Of a stretch of 64,000 bases of DNA, positions 1-12,383 are shown piece after piece. The DNA lies in contig JACGWO010000002.1 in assembly GCA_034509735.1 (NCBI GenBank), forward strand, positions 27,947,636 through 28,011,635. The letters are read 5' to 3'. Each line of letters begins with the position of its first letter. Within the stretch, counting starts at the first letter, position 1. The stretch is from Sesamum alatum (taxonomy: Eukaryota > Streptophyta > Magnoliopsida > Lamiales > Pedaliaceae). The notes beneath the pieces are model-generated. The model made no database searches and was not told the DNA's origin. It saw only the letters and a program-made list of their open reading frames with translations. A program made the position numbers and the translations under genes.

Positions 1-1298
1 TGTACCTGTATGGAATTCGGAGCCTAAATGTTCACGCCAACGTTCACCTACTCTCTAGTGCCGTGGACCGTTGCTAGACGGCCACCCATGGTAACGGGCA
101 TTTCTGATTAATGGTTAATCAGAAATAATTAATTAAATTAGATTTAATTAGTCAATTTTGTTGGACACAAGCCTAAGTCTAGCTGAGGGTGAACCTAAAG
201 AGTCACACACAAATCACTATGGAAGTAGTGGAATTAATTTGGAATTAATTCTGGAAGAAGTGAATTAGTTTAATTGGATTAAATTAATTCAAGGAGAATA
301 TAAATGATTGGATCATTTATTGGAAAAATCCATTGGATGGATGACCCAAGAATTAATTAATTGGATTAATTAATTTTGAGCTTAATACCTCTAAATTAAT
401 TGGATTAATTTATTGAGTTTCGTTTAATTAATTGATTGGATCACTTAATTAGTGTTTGAGCTTATGTTTATTTAATTGGATTAAATACACTTTTGGATTT
501 CAATAAGATTTAAAATTAATTGGATTAATTTAAAAACCCATGGATCACTTGATTTAATTTGATTAAATCAAGACTGGTCAAAACCGGTCCATGACTTGAA
601 ATCAAAGCTCAAAGGTTTGATGCAAGTTTAAGAGGAGTTGAAAGTCCTCCATGTAAGCAATGATGTGGCTTGCCATGATGGCTAGGTGGTCCACATATTG
701 TGCTAACATGGTTGGAGGTTGAGCACAAGTTGTGCATTAGTGTGTAGGTGGTTTTGGAAACTACCTACAACTACACAACACATGTATACACTTTTCATCT
801 CCCTAACTTGCACTCTCTAGCACACAAGCCACGAAATTTCCAGCTTTTTTCTCCTTCTTTTGAGTTCTCTTTGAATTGGATTCAAGATGAGAACATGAGA
901 AATACGTATACACTAATGAATAGTGTAATATGTTTTTCGTTTCTTCCTTGATCTACCTTCTACCTAGCTATAGATGTAGATTTGCTTCCATTGTTGTGGG
1001 GTGGAAAAATTAGAGGGGTTCTAATTTGAATCCTAAGGTGAACGGAAAAGGAACGAAGAGAGAATCAAAGCTTGTTGCCGTTGTACATGTGAAACAAAAA
1101 AGGTATGTTTCTATTTAAATTATTGTACCCTTTTGTTTCCTCCTCTATCCACATATTCAAGCATATTTTTCTGTATGTTATGATGCTTTTGAATACACTG
1201 AATGCCCGAGAATTCAAAGGGAACACCCCTTTGAAATCGTTTTTAATTTTTTTTATTTTACATTTCCACCCCGTTCCCGGGCCGTACCGATTCTTTCA
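1..1298 (+). mobile_element. copia subfamily B LTR fragment, plus orientation
   Basis: This is the latter two-thirds of a B-type LTR, recognised by comparison with the minus-strand copy at 18022-20245. It ends in the LTR terminus TTCTTTCA at 1291-1298, but no tRNA primer site follows; the sequence flips at once into a minus-strand B LTR. The AT-rich stretch 231-560 is a chain of inverted repeats centred on TTGGA (see findings). No coding content is supported. The upstream part lies outside the window. Confidence 0.8.
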
Positions 1299-2133
1299 GG
1301 AATTGGGCGTCGGTTCCCATCCTAGACTAGACAACTATGCTCAATAACTCGAGACACGTCTGCTCTATTGATCGACGTAGGAAACCATTCCCTACTCGAT
1401 CAATCGCTGTGGCCACAGACTTAAAGAGCCTAAACCGTCTCAGAGCGCATAGGAGACTTGACTGTCATATACTGACAGGTGACGGATCCTATCTTGGAAT
1501 CCACCATCCTCAATACATACTCCGACTGCACTGGATAAGGCTTATGATGAATGTATCCCAGATACGAACATCTCTTGCCAGACCCTAGATACAACCTTCA
1601 TTTGCATGTGACTGCCATGATTCCTCAAGTCCGAGGACTAATCTCGTACTATCGGAGCCGGGAATTCCAGTCATACCGACCAAGCCTCCAAGGCTTCCAT
1701 ATGACGATTTCCGCGAGTCAGTTCAGTCTGCTAACACCCTTGTCAACCAACCCACTACTATTGCATAGACGTCCAACGTCTGTCACCGATGAAACACGAC
1801 ACTCATCCAATGAATGCAATCCTTAGTGCAAGTCCCTGTAGGACCCTCGATACCCTTTCTCGAGGTCCACGACTTGGAACATTTCAGACCAACCCTTAGA
1901 AGTTGGTTTCATAGCTGCCATCCAATGCGCAGCTCAACTACATGGGTTATCTAATTGGTCTGTGGGCATTTGTTGTGACGTTAAAACGTCATTTAACGTA
2001 ATCAGTAAGCACAACAAACACATAGTGCCACGGATGAATACTTACTATATTCATCAATCAATAAAGATTGCTAAATAGTACCCAAAACCGCCAATCGAAT
2101 TGACTTTCTGGTCACCTATTCTAACAATCTCCT
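1299..2133 (-). mobile_element. copia subfamily B LTR fragment, minus orientation (3' LTR of the B element)
   Basis: The segment matches about 19421-20245 of the other B LTR. It ends at 2133 with the complement of the LTR start TGTTAGAATAGG, and the polypurine tract complement follows directly at 2134. It is therefore the start of the 3' LTR of the minus-strand B element to its right. Its remaining part is missing and replaced by the inverted piece 1-1298. Confidence 0.75.
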
Positions 2134-2308
2134 ACTTGACCTAAAGCCAATCACCCATGTTGCTCAGACTTATCTGAGCATGAGTAATCTGCGATATCCG
2201 GCTCGGCCTCATGGGTCTACCTTATTTCTGCCAAGATGATGCGGTCCAATCGCACCTCACCTTTCCATACCAGTGCTCCAAGCAGATGGTACTGTCTAAG
2301 AATTTTCC

Positions 2309-4538
2309 TGAAGGACAAGCGGATCCGCCCGAGAGCGCGAGCGGAAGCGAGAAGGCGAGAAAATAGAGCGTAAATTTAAATCACATTTAAATAAACGAAT
2401 CCCAAGGGGTGTACCCTTGGGTGCTCAATCGGGCGTTCGATGTAGGATGTGTAAATATTAAAACATATATTTAAGCACATAGGGCATAGATATATAAATG
2501 AAATCAATCAAAGCGTAATAAACCGTTACCTTTGATTGTCTAGCGTATGCTCCCGGCTACTTGCGTTGTTCCTTCTCCGGAATGCTCACGAAATCCAAAT
2601 GTATGGATTCTCCAAAGGTGATCCACACCACACCGGAAGAAACACACATTCTTCTTGCTAGAAAAGAACGGGTTTAGAAGGAATTGGTTTAAGAGAAGAA
2701 CACTATGAATTAGTGTTCTCTTAAACTTACTGTGTTCTTCTTCTTGATTCCAAATCAAGTGAAGAACACAAGTGTAAGAGAGGGAGAGAGCACGAAATTT
2801 GAGAGAGAGGAGAGGGATTTTGTCTTCTCTTTTTCCTAGAAAAAGATGAATAATGAATCACTTATGCTTGGTGTTGTATATTCTAATATATATACATAAT
2901 TAATGTGATTATTGGAATGTGTCTAGGTTCATCCAAGGATGTCTAGATTCATTCCAATCAATTACCATAAATTCTTCAATCAAGCCTACCAAAATTTATG
3001 GTATGATCAAATCATACCAAAAGGGAAGAACTTGATTGGAGTTGATTTGTCTCTTTCCAAAAGAGATAAGTCAACATACCACCTAGCATGAAACATGGCT
3101 GATTTTGCTTCCTCCAAAGGAGCATGTCGGCCATGTTTAATTAAGGGAAGAAGTCCAACTTCAAGTCCAACTTCTTCCTATTCCAAAATAGGAATTATTT
3201 CTCCTCTCGGGTATAATTTAACGGACCGGATTTTATCGTAATCCAATTACGACGAATCCGACATTAAATCCAATTTAATGTCCATTTAAATTATTCTCGT
3301 TTATCTTTTAATCCAATTAAAAGATCCAACGTCTCAACTTTCCATATTTAATCGAAAATCCAATTTACCGATTAAACGAAAGCCCGATACAATATCGGCC
3401 CGTCCATCCAATGGACTTTCCCTTAAGTAATCCAATTACTTATTTATCCTTCGAGATTGACTCCAAGTCAATCTCTCAATCTCCTCGGTGATTTGTGTGT
3501 GACCCTTTAGGTTCACCCTTAGCTAGACTTGGGCCCGTGTCCCACAAGGGCCCGTTACCATGGGTGGCCATCTAGCAACGGTCCATGGCACTAGAGACTA
3601 GGTGAATTGGCATGAACATTAAGGCGTCGATTCCGTACGGGTACGATCCTTCCGTCTACCGTCTCCCGGCTTTAGTCTAGGGTATTGAATTGGGCGTCGG
3701 TTCCCATCCTTGACTAGGTATCTATGTTTAATACTCGAGACCACGTATGCTTCATTGCGTCGACACAGGAAACCATTCCCTGTTCGACCAACCACTGTGG
3801 ACATAGCTTTAAACCGCATGAACGTGTCTCCGAGTGCATAGGAGATACCTCTGTCACATACTGACAGGGGACGGATCCTCTTCTTGGAATCCATCGTCCT
3901 CGCTACACATTCCGACTGCACTGGACAAGGCTTATGATAATCATCTTACAGAATGATTACCTCTCGCCAGATCCAAGATACAGCCGTCATGTGCACGCGA
4001 CTGCCATGATCCCTCAAGTATGAGGATTACTCCCGTACTATCGGAACCGGGGAAAACCAATCATACCGACCAAGCCTCCAAGGCTTCCATATGATGATCC
4101 CCGCGAGTCAGTCCAGTCAGCTCGACCCCAGTCGACCAACCCATCAAGATCGTGTAGGCGTCCCACGCCTGTCGCCGATGAAACACGGTACTCATCCAAT
4201 GAACACGACTCTTGACGCAAGTCTCAGTAGGACTCTCGATGCCCTGTCTCGAGGTCCTCGACTTGGAACGTTTCAGACCCAACTCTTAATCAGTTGGTTT
4301 CTTGACCACCATCCAATGCGTGGCCCAACTGCACGAGTTGTTATCCATGGTCTTTGGGCTTTGTTGTGATATAAGTTAAACACCATTTTAACAAATGTAA
4401 GATGAGCGCAACAAAGAAGGTACCATTGGTGACGAATAGTCATCTTATTCATCACATAATAATATTACATTTACATCAAGTTGTCAGATAGGTTACAAAT
4501 CGCTAAACCTATTGGCTTTCTGGTAACCTATTCTAACA
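2309..4538 (-). mobile_element. solo LTR, copia subfamily A
   Basis: A 2230-bp LTR begins with the complement of the A terminus (TGAAGGACAAG at 2309) and ends at 4538 with the complement of TGTTAGAATAGG. Five-base duplications TTTCC flank it at 2304-2308 and 4539-4543. No internal region is present, so it is a solo LTR left by LTR-LTR recombination. It splits the RNase H region of the B element. It carries the clearest run of TTGGA-centred inverted repeats (3236-3475). Confidence 0.92.
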
Positions 4539-4543
4539 TTTCC

Positions 4544-6400
4544 TGGATCCGTGATGAGATCTCAGTCCTATAGCTTGCGCTACAGCCATGTTGTTATCCT
4601 CCATGGTAACTACTGGCTAGCCCGTGCTAGGCACCATACCCAGCCATTGGATGTGGTTTTTCATCCAAACCACTCTCCGGAGAAACTTCTAAAGTTGCCA
4701 CACATTCAACCTTCATGGTTCGTCGTGGCGTCCCGCTTGAAACCTTTCCAAGCCACCACCTTACCATTAAGCCTGAATATATATTTATACTAAGACTAGA
4801 TATTATTCACATGATCCTGGAAGCTAGTATCGCTATAGCCTTCCAGAATCAACTCTCTATAGAATTTGCATCAACAACACTTCTTTAATCCTTATTCAGG
4901 TATTAAAGATTGTTCTCAACAGCAGTCTACTGCCTTATCGGTACACACCCGATTTCTATCGTTACGCCCAAAGCATACACAACATCATGTCCAATGCACC
5001 AAAAAACATACCCATGTTGCCTACGGCAAAGACGTAGGGGATGTTAAACATCTGAGCTTCCTCATCAGCCAACCCTGACTGAGTCTTTGACAGCTTAACC
5101 CTATATATAGGAATCCAATTCCTTTCATGGAGAATTGTGTGAACAACGTTCGTGTTTCAGTGTTTCTTAACATCTTAAATTCATTCCAAATGAATAAGAT
5201 GTTACACGCTTAAACACTAGGAACACAACTAAACTCCCACTGACCCTCAAAGCTCGTTACTGATCGAGTCATACCCCGTATGAACTCATCAAAATGAATA
5301 TTCTAGTTACATAGAGTTTCAAACCTAGTTTGAATTCCATGTCGAATTACATGGCTCCAAGCCATTGATTCAATCCAATGTCCAACATTGCTTCTCCTTA
5401 GGTCTTTTGGATTATAATCCAATTGACAGGACTGACCCAGAAACCTGTACCTCTCAGGTATCTAGGATATTCTGGTCATCCTTAGGAGAACTGGAATATA
5501 GTCAGTAGGAAAACTTGATTACAAATTATGTTTGCTATATCGTACTGAGGTGTCGCTCTACTTGATTCCTCAAGGAGCTACTCCTTACACCGGTTATCCT
5601 CTAAAATCCAATTTCCCTTAGGACAACACATGAACCTGTGCAAACCTAGTTTGCCTCCCACTAGTCCCTTGACGTATGCAAGACCATCCTACATACTCAA
5701 GTACTTTGTAGGATACAGGCTTGCCATGCCATATCCAATATGGCGTCCGGGCCACGATCTTTAGAAAGTGCCATGTTTTACAACTTGGCTACTATTTTAA
5801 GAACACACCCAGATGGGCCAAGCTAGTTCAGTGAAAACACCGACCGAACCATGTCCAACAAGGTTCGATTCCTCCCTTATCAGAGACGCCGTTCAATTGT
5901 GGCATTCCAGGAAGAATTCCACTGAGTGAGAATTCCATTCCCATTTAGATTCATCAAGAACTGCCATGACACACCACTCGATCCAATCGACGGTTAATTT
6001 TGCAACCAGTTTGGTTCCCACTTCAAATCTAATTCCCTGAGCCTTCCAAAGGCCCTTAAACTTGTGAACCCTCTACTGGTCTTGTGTATTCAGTCACCCA
6101 CAGATGTCTGACTGGATCCAATCCAACAGACCACTAGCAAGCATACTTTGTCCTACAAAGAGCTTCTTGGCCATCTTCCTGCTCATGAAGGACTTGCAAG
6201 CTTGCAGGCTCAAATTGTCTATTTCTACACCCCTTGAATATACTAACCTCCTTATCCTATCTAGAGGAATGTGACCTTGCTTTGCATGCCAATTCTGTGA
6301 GTTTATCTTGATTATCCATTTCATCATTTGTTTTGAGCATTCATAATCTAATTATGGGATAGTATTGAAACAATTATGGAAACAACTTAGCAGACAAGAA
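4544..6400 (-). pseudogene. copia B pol remnant (RNase H, reverse transcriptase, integrase)
   Basis: From high to low coordinate on the minus strand I recognise the integrase zinc-binding segment (around 6094-6327, with WHAKQGH and GLLDWIQSDICG), the integrase-RT linker (about 5340-5600), a short RT stretch (about 5220-5300) and RNase H (4544-5100). Stops and frameshifts are frequent. The RT core between the linker and the C-terminal RT segment is missing, with a junction close to that seen in the two A elements. No protein can be made from it. Confidence 0.7.
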
Positions 6401-6659
6401 TAACCATTCTTTGTCAAATAAAAGAAACTTTCATTGATCAAAAACATGTAATCCTTATTGTCCAACAATAGAAAAACATAATTTGATCATGCTAGGTTAC
6501 ATAATTGTGACCTATCAACTCTATCCTAACATGATCACTAATAGCTAAGCCTTACTAGTCCTATAGCTTCTATGGCAATAGCCCAGCCATTGCCTAACTT
6601 TAGAACCATCTCCATCTTAGCCTTCTATTCCTTTCCATCACCTGCAAACCATTTGCAGA

Positions 6660-7500
6660 TATGAGCTCTACAACTGGTATCCAATACCCAAGAGTAGAAT
6701 AGTAATCATGTTAAAGCTCAAATCAAATGTACCTTGGTTGGAGAGGAGTTTAGGACACTCCCTCTTCCAATGCCCCTTTTCACGGCAATATATGCAAACA
6801 TCTTTTGCAATCCTTGACTGCCGAACCGCCTTCCTCTTTCCTTTGCCCATGCCCAGCATGGCAACAGGAGCGCTCTGTGTGCTAGCAGCGACTGATTCTG
6901 TCTTACCCTTCTTCCTCCTCCAGCGTCCGGCCCCTTTGCCTTTCGCTCTTGAGGTCGAAGCCTCCCCGACCAATATTGACGGCGTAGACTTTTCAATCGT
7001 TGCCTCGTATTGGACCAACATGTTCATCAACTCATGAAGGTCTTTTTCAAGCCCATTCATGTTATAGTTAACGATAAACGGGTCAAAGGAGGGAGGAAGA
7101 GACTGAAGGATCACGTCGATGTACGTCTCTTTACTAAGATCAGATCGGAGGTCTTTGAGCTTCTCCACTAGGGATAGCATCATCACTCCATGCTGGTGTA
7201 CAGACAACCCTTCTATCATCTTAGCTCCACAAAATGCCTTCGTCGCAGCATATCTAATATGTCGGTCCGGTACCGCATAAATGTCTTTCATGCGGAGCAT
7301 TATCAAGCTGACATCATCCAGCCAATCATACTGCTTCGGGATCTCATTAGTCATGGATGCCAGTATGATGCTGCGGACCTTGCGGTTGTCCTCGTGCCAT
7401 TCATTGAATGTCAAATGCTCTTCTGACGAGGACCCCTCCTACAAGATCCGAGGAAGAGGCTTATCCATAACGTAAGCTTGGTCTTCGAAATCGAGGACAA
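6660..7500 (-). pseudogene. copia B gag remnant with zinc knuckle
   Basis: An open frame at 6668-7414 encodes a copia Gag (UBN2-like) body homologous to residues 59-290 of the A element Gag. It includes a CCHC knuckle of spacing C-x2-C-x4-H-x4-C (CIYCREKGHWKREC). The N-terminal part at 7415-7500 continues in frame but has a stop. Downstream, the protease frame is lost; a DTS-containing protease remnant lies in another frame near 6680. Gag forms the particle that packages element RNA; this copy is non-functional. Confidence 0.8.
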
Positions 7501-7629
7501 TGAAGGGCAAGCGGATCCGCCCGGGAGCGCGAGCGGAAGCGAGAAAGCGAGAAAATAGTGCGTAAATTAAATCAAATCTAATTTAAAATACGAATCCCAA
7601 AGGTTGTTCCCTTGGGTGCTCAACCGGGC
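7501..7629 (-). mobile_element. copia A LTR end fragment
   Basis: The first 129 bp correspond to the terminal part of an A LTR in minus orientation (TGAAGGGCAAGCGG onward). The match stops at 7629, where sequence jumps to reverse transcriptase. About 2.1 kb of LTR and the RNase H region are missing, so this is a deletion scar. The bases before it (GACAA, 7496-7500) could be a target duplication, but no partner was found. Confidence 0.75.
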
Positions 7630-8348
7630 ATTCCCAATGAGCAAGATGTCATCCACTTAAAGCACCAGAAACGCAACTGAGCTCCCACTGATCTTCTTGT
7701 ATACACAAGGATCGGACTCATTCTTGATGAAATCATATCCCCGTATGACTTCATCAAAAACATATGTTCCAACTTCGGGAAGCTTGTTTGAGCCCAAAGA
7801 TGGACCTTTGGAGATGGCAGACCTTCTGCTCTTCTCCAACAGTTGGGAAACCTTCCGGCTGATCCATATAAATCTCTTCCTCTACGAAACCATTGAGGAA
7901 AGCCGTTTTCACGTCCATCTGCCATATTTCATAGTCATACCATTCCGCTATGGTAAGCAATATCCGAATGGACTTGGCCATTGCTACGGGCGAGTAGGTT
8001 TCCTCAAAATCGACCCCGGGTCGCTGAGTGTAACCTTTTGCCACAAGCCTGGCTTTGAAGGTTGTAACCTCCCCGTCAGCTCCAAGCTTACGTTTGTACA
8101 CCCATTTACACCCTACGAGTTTAACCCCTTTGGGTGGATCTACTAGGGTCCAAACCTTGTTTGTACCCATCGAGTCCATCTCGGATTTCATGGCCTCAAG
8201 CCACTTGTCCGAATCGATGTCCGACATCGCTTCTCCATATGTCTTTGGATCATTATCCAACTGACCAGTCAAACCCAGAAATCCATACCTATCAGGTGCA
8301 TGGGATACTCTGGCCGACCTACGGAGGACTGGAACAATATCAGTGGGA
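7630..8348 (-). pseudogene. copia A reverse transcriptase fragment with intact core
   Basis: The minus strand encodes the start of the reverse transcriptase up to the catalytic-loop region. An open stretch at 7754-8272 contains the N-terminal finger region (CKWVYKRK, KARLVAKGYTQ, DFEETYSP) and QMDVKTAFLNG with the first catalytic Asp. The segment leading to DDILLIGN lies in a shifted frame and reaches 7630. This is the only copia copy here that retains the roughly 340-bp RT core missing from the other elements. It is cut off at 8348 by the plus-strand A element. Confidence 0.85.
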
Positions 8349-10575
8349 TGTTCGAATAGGTGACCAGAAAGCCAATAGGTTTGGCAATTTGTAACCTATC
8401 CGACAACTTGATGTCAATGTAATATTATTATGTGATGAATAAGATGAGTGTTCGTCATCAATGGTACCTTCTTTGTTGCGCTCATCTTACATTTGTTAAA
8501 ACGGTGTTTAACTTATATCGCAACAAAGCCCACAGACCATGGATAACAACTCATGCAGTTGGGCCACGCATTGGATGGTGGTCATGAAACCAACTGATTA
8601 AGAGTTGGGTCTGAAACGTTCCAAGTCGAGGACCTCGAGACAGGGCATCGAGAGTCCTATTGAGACTTGCGTCAAGAGTCGTGTTCATTGGATGAGTGCC
8701 CTGTTTCATCGGCGACAGGCGTGGGACGCCTACACGATCTTGATGGGTTGGTCGACTGGGGTCGAGCCGACTGGACTGACTCGCGGGGATCATCATATGG
8801 AAGCCTTGGAGGCTTGGTTGGTATGATTGGATTTCCCTGGTTCCGATAGTACGGGAGTAATCCTCAGACTTGAGGAATCATGGCTGTCACGTGCACAGGA
8901 CGGCTGTATCTTGGATCTGGCGAGAGGTGATCATTCTGTAAGATGATCATTATAAGCCTTGTCCAGTGCAGTCAGAATGTGTAGCGAGGACGGTGGATTC
9001 CAAGAAGAGGATCCGTCCCCTGTCAGTATGTGACAGAGGTATCTCCTATGCACTCAGAGACACGTTCATGCTGTTTGAAGCTGTGGCCACAGTGGTTGGT
9101 CGAACAGGGAATGGTTTCCTGTGTCGACGCAATGAAGCATACGTGGTCTCGAGTATTAAGCATAGATGTCTAGTCAAGGATGGGAACCGACGCCCAATTC
9201 CATACCCTAGACTAAGGCCGGGAGACGGTAGACAGAAGGATCGTACCCGTATGGAATCGGCGCCTAAATGTTCACGCCAATTCACCTAGTCTCTAGTGCC
9301 ATGGACCGTTGCTAGACAGCCACCCATGGTAACGGGCCCTTGTGGGACATGGGCCCAAGTCTAGCTGAGGGTGAACCTAAAGGGTCACACACAAATCACC
9401 GAGGAGGTTGAGAGATCGACTTGGAGTCAATATCGAAGGATAAAATAAGTAATTGGATTACTTAAGGGAAAATCCATTAGATGGACGGGCCGATATTGTA
9501 TCGGGCTTTCATTTAATCGGTAAATTGGATTTTCGATTAACTATGGAAAGTTGAGATGTTGAGACGTTGGATCTTTTAATTGGATTAAAAGATCAACGGG
9601 AATAATTTAAGTGGACATTAAATTGGATTTAATATTGGGTTCGTCGTAATTGGATTACAATAAAACCCAGTCCGTTAAATTATACCCGAGAGGAGAAATA
9701 ATTCCTAATTTGGAATAGGAAGAAGTTGGACTTCTTCCCTTAATTAAATATGGCCGACATGCTCCTTGGAGGAAGCAAAATCAGCCATGTTTCATGCTAG
9801 GTGGTATGTTGACTTGTCTCTTTTGGAAAGAGACAAATCAACTCCAATCAAGCTCTTCCCTTTTGGTATGATTTAATCATACCATAAATTTTGGTAGGCT
9901 TGATTGAAGAATTGATGGTGATTGATTGGAATGAATCTAGACATCCTTGGATGAACCTAGACACATTCCAATAATCACATTAATTATGTATATATATTAG
10001 AATATACAACACCTAGCATAAGTGATTCATTATTCATCTTTTTCTAGGAAAAAGAGAAGACAAAAATCCTCTCCTCTCTCTCAAAATTTCGTGCTCCCTC
10101 CCTCTCTCACACTTGTGTTCTTCACTTGATTTTGAATCAAGAAGAAGAACAAAGTAAGTTTAAGAGAACACTAATTCATAGTGTTCTTCTCTTAAACCGA
10201 TTCCTTCCTAAACCCGTTCTTTTCTAGCAAGAAGAACGTGTGTTTCTTCCGGTGTGGTGTGGATCACCTTTGGAGAATCCATACGTTTGGATTTCGTGAG
10301 CATTCCGGAGAAGGAACAACGCTAGTAGCCGGGAGCATACGCTAAACAATCAAAGGTAACGGTTTATTACGCTTTGATTGATTTCATTTGTATATCTATG
10401 CCCTATGTGTTTAAATATATGTTTTAATATTTACACATCCTACATCGAACGCCCGGTTGTGCACCCAAGGGTACACCCGTTGGGATTCGCGTATTTTGAA
10501 TTTGATTTAAATTTACGCACTTTCCCGCTTTTCTCGCTTCCGCTCGCGCTCCCGGGCGGATCCGCTTGTCCTTCA
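8349..10575 (+). repeat. 5' LTR of the plus-strand copia A element
   Basis: The 2227-bp LTR starts TGTTCGAATAGGTGACC and ends TTGTCCTTCA, directly before the primer-binding site. The first 1.1 kb has mixed composition and is conserved among subfamilies; the second half is AT-rich with TTGGA-centred inverted repeats. A sense-strand open frame of 107 codons (8966-9289) recurs in other A LTRs, but I see no evidence that it is translated. Confidence 0.92.
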
Positions 10576-10577
10576 AG

Positions 10578-10589
10578 TGGTGTCAGAGC
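10578..10589 (+). promoter_or_regulatory. tRNA primer-binding site (initiator Met type)
   Basis: TGGTGTCAGAGC lies two bases after the LTR. It differs at one position from TGGTATCAGAGC, the usual plant copia site complementary to the 3' end of initiator tRNA-Met. It fixes the 5' LTR boundary and the element's orientation. Confidence 0.9.
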
Positions 10590-10833
10590 CCGGTTCGATG
10601 TAAGGGGCATAGATCTATGTGTTTGGCATGATCTACTTGCTTTTAAATGGCTTTATTGGCATGTTAGATTACATAAATATATGAATAATATGATGATTCA
10701 ATTGTTTGGATTTAATGGACTTTTGGCATGCTTAATTTTGTTAGATTGGATCTAAAATTGCATGCTTATTTTCAGAATAATATTAATTTTATTTTGCTGA
10801 AACAGTTTTGAAAAACAAAAAAAAAAAAATTTT

Positions 10834-10983
10834 GGTCCGGCCGGCAGTGGGCGCGCAGGCGGGCGCCTGCGCGCGCGCGCTGTGCGCAGCCGGCCGCTGC
10901 TGGCCGAGGGCCAGCGCGCGGCACAGCGCGTGCGCGCTGCCCTGTGCGCGCGGGCGGCCGGCCAGCACAACGGCTGGGCCGTT
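10834..10983 (+). other. GC-rich palindromic island in the copia leader
   Basis: About 150 bp of almost pure G and C with many CGCG and GCGC runs, preceded by an A-rich tract (10811-10829). It sits about 260 bp after the primer site. Equivalent islands occur at the same place in the minus-strand A element (46617-46862) and the B leader (17671-17748). Open frames through it are compositional artefacts. Confidence 0.8.
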
Positions 10984-12383
10984 TTGTGCCGTTTTTTGAC
11001 TTTTTCCGGAAAATTCGATTTTCTGTATTTTCTGCACAATATTCTGAAAATATTTTAATTTTGCATTTTTGATTTTGGGATAATTGGATTATTCCTTGAA
11101 TTAAATTTGCTTAATTAATTTGGGATTAATACATGCATTGGATGCATTGTTTAAAATGTCCATTAAATTTCAAAATTGGATTTTGCATATTATTTGTATA
11201 TTTATGCTTTTGTGATGTTGGACATCACTTGGGTATTTGGAATATCCATTGGTTATTTATGCATGATTATTTGGAATAATTATGTTTTGTGAGTTGATAG
11301 AATCAACATGGAATGATCACAAAGCGCTAGACCTTGTGTATGGATGAATGAATGTTTATTTATTTTCTGTTGGGTGGGGCCTGCGTGCCTCTTGTTTTTG
11401 GGACTATCATCTCCTGTATTTTCAGCCTCATGATGTTAAGGCTTGTTTTCTTTATTACCGATGTATTACTTTCAGTTGTAATGAGAGTAGATAGGATTGG
11501 TGAGGTTTCAATTTTAACAAGCAATTGGAGTCGGAGACCCCAAGGAGGAGCATCAAGGCGTGAAACAAGAAGCACATCAAGGCCCATTGGAATGACAATG
11601 GGTTTATTATTATTGTAATAATTTAGGACCACCCTAGACAGACCATAGACTCACTGCGGGCTCAGTGGGTTGCATAGGTTGGGCTTGTGATCATCCTAAC
11701 AGGGGTATGCTATGTTTTCTGCATGCGGCGTATTTATTTATCGCTTTAAATATTGGATATTTATGCATGCTAAAACACCATAATGTGATGAGGTCTCGGT
11801 CACACTTAAACTCTCATTTGGTTGGACCAAATTAAATATTAGGCCCAGAACGGACTTGGATCAAAATAGTATTTTGGTCTGTCCGAGCCTTCCATCCACA
11901 GCAATGTGGTGAGGAAGCTACCACTACCCAAGTGTGGTCTCACGAGTCGTGGCACACTTGGAATTGTTGTGAACAAAAAGACTGCGCTCGCTGTTTCCCT
12001 GTCTCACGAGTCGTGGGGGGCGACAGTTTGAGGCATGATTTGGTTGATGGGTCGGGCCCAACACTGAGTAACATGGTTCGCTTGGAGTCCTCGGAACCAT
12101 GTGAATAGGTGAGGCAAAATATCTTGGGAATCTCATTGGATGAGAATGATATTGGATATCTCCCACAAGGTCTTCTTCATGTGAATCGTAAAAGCGGGGC
12201 ATGGAGATTACGCTTGTGGATCCCAAGCCCACTAGGAAATGGTTTCCCGAAACTCCGCTTGAGAGTGGCGGACTTTCGTATAAATAGTGGGAGGGTTAAA
12301 GACTAAAAGACCAAGTCTTCAACTTGAACAATAATATTACCATCATCTGCTAATTTCTGCTTTACATTTTCATTAATGTAGAT

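Larger units (their letters stand above)
2134..7500 (-). mobile_element. degraded copia subfamily B element, internal region
   Basis: Read on the minus strand, this runs from near the gag start (about 7500) through protease, integrase and reverse transcriptase to RNase H and the polypurine tract (2134-2145). It is interrupted by a solo A LTR at 2309-4538. Frames are broken throughout, so the element is dead. Its 5' part is not adjacent: at 7500 it meets scraps of an A element. The B leader and LTR at 17331-20245 could be its lost 5' end, which I infer from orientation and subfamily only. Confidence 0.75.

Noticed and set aside
1337..1826. Open frames of 80-90 codons in the B LTRs (also 19458-19709)
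   Set aside because: They are antisense to the LTR and differ between subfamilies; no codon-level conservation seen.
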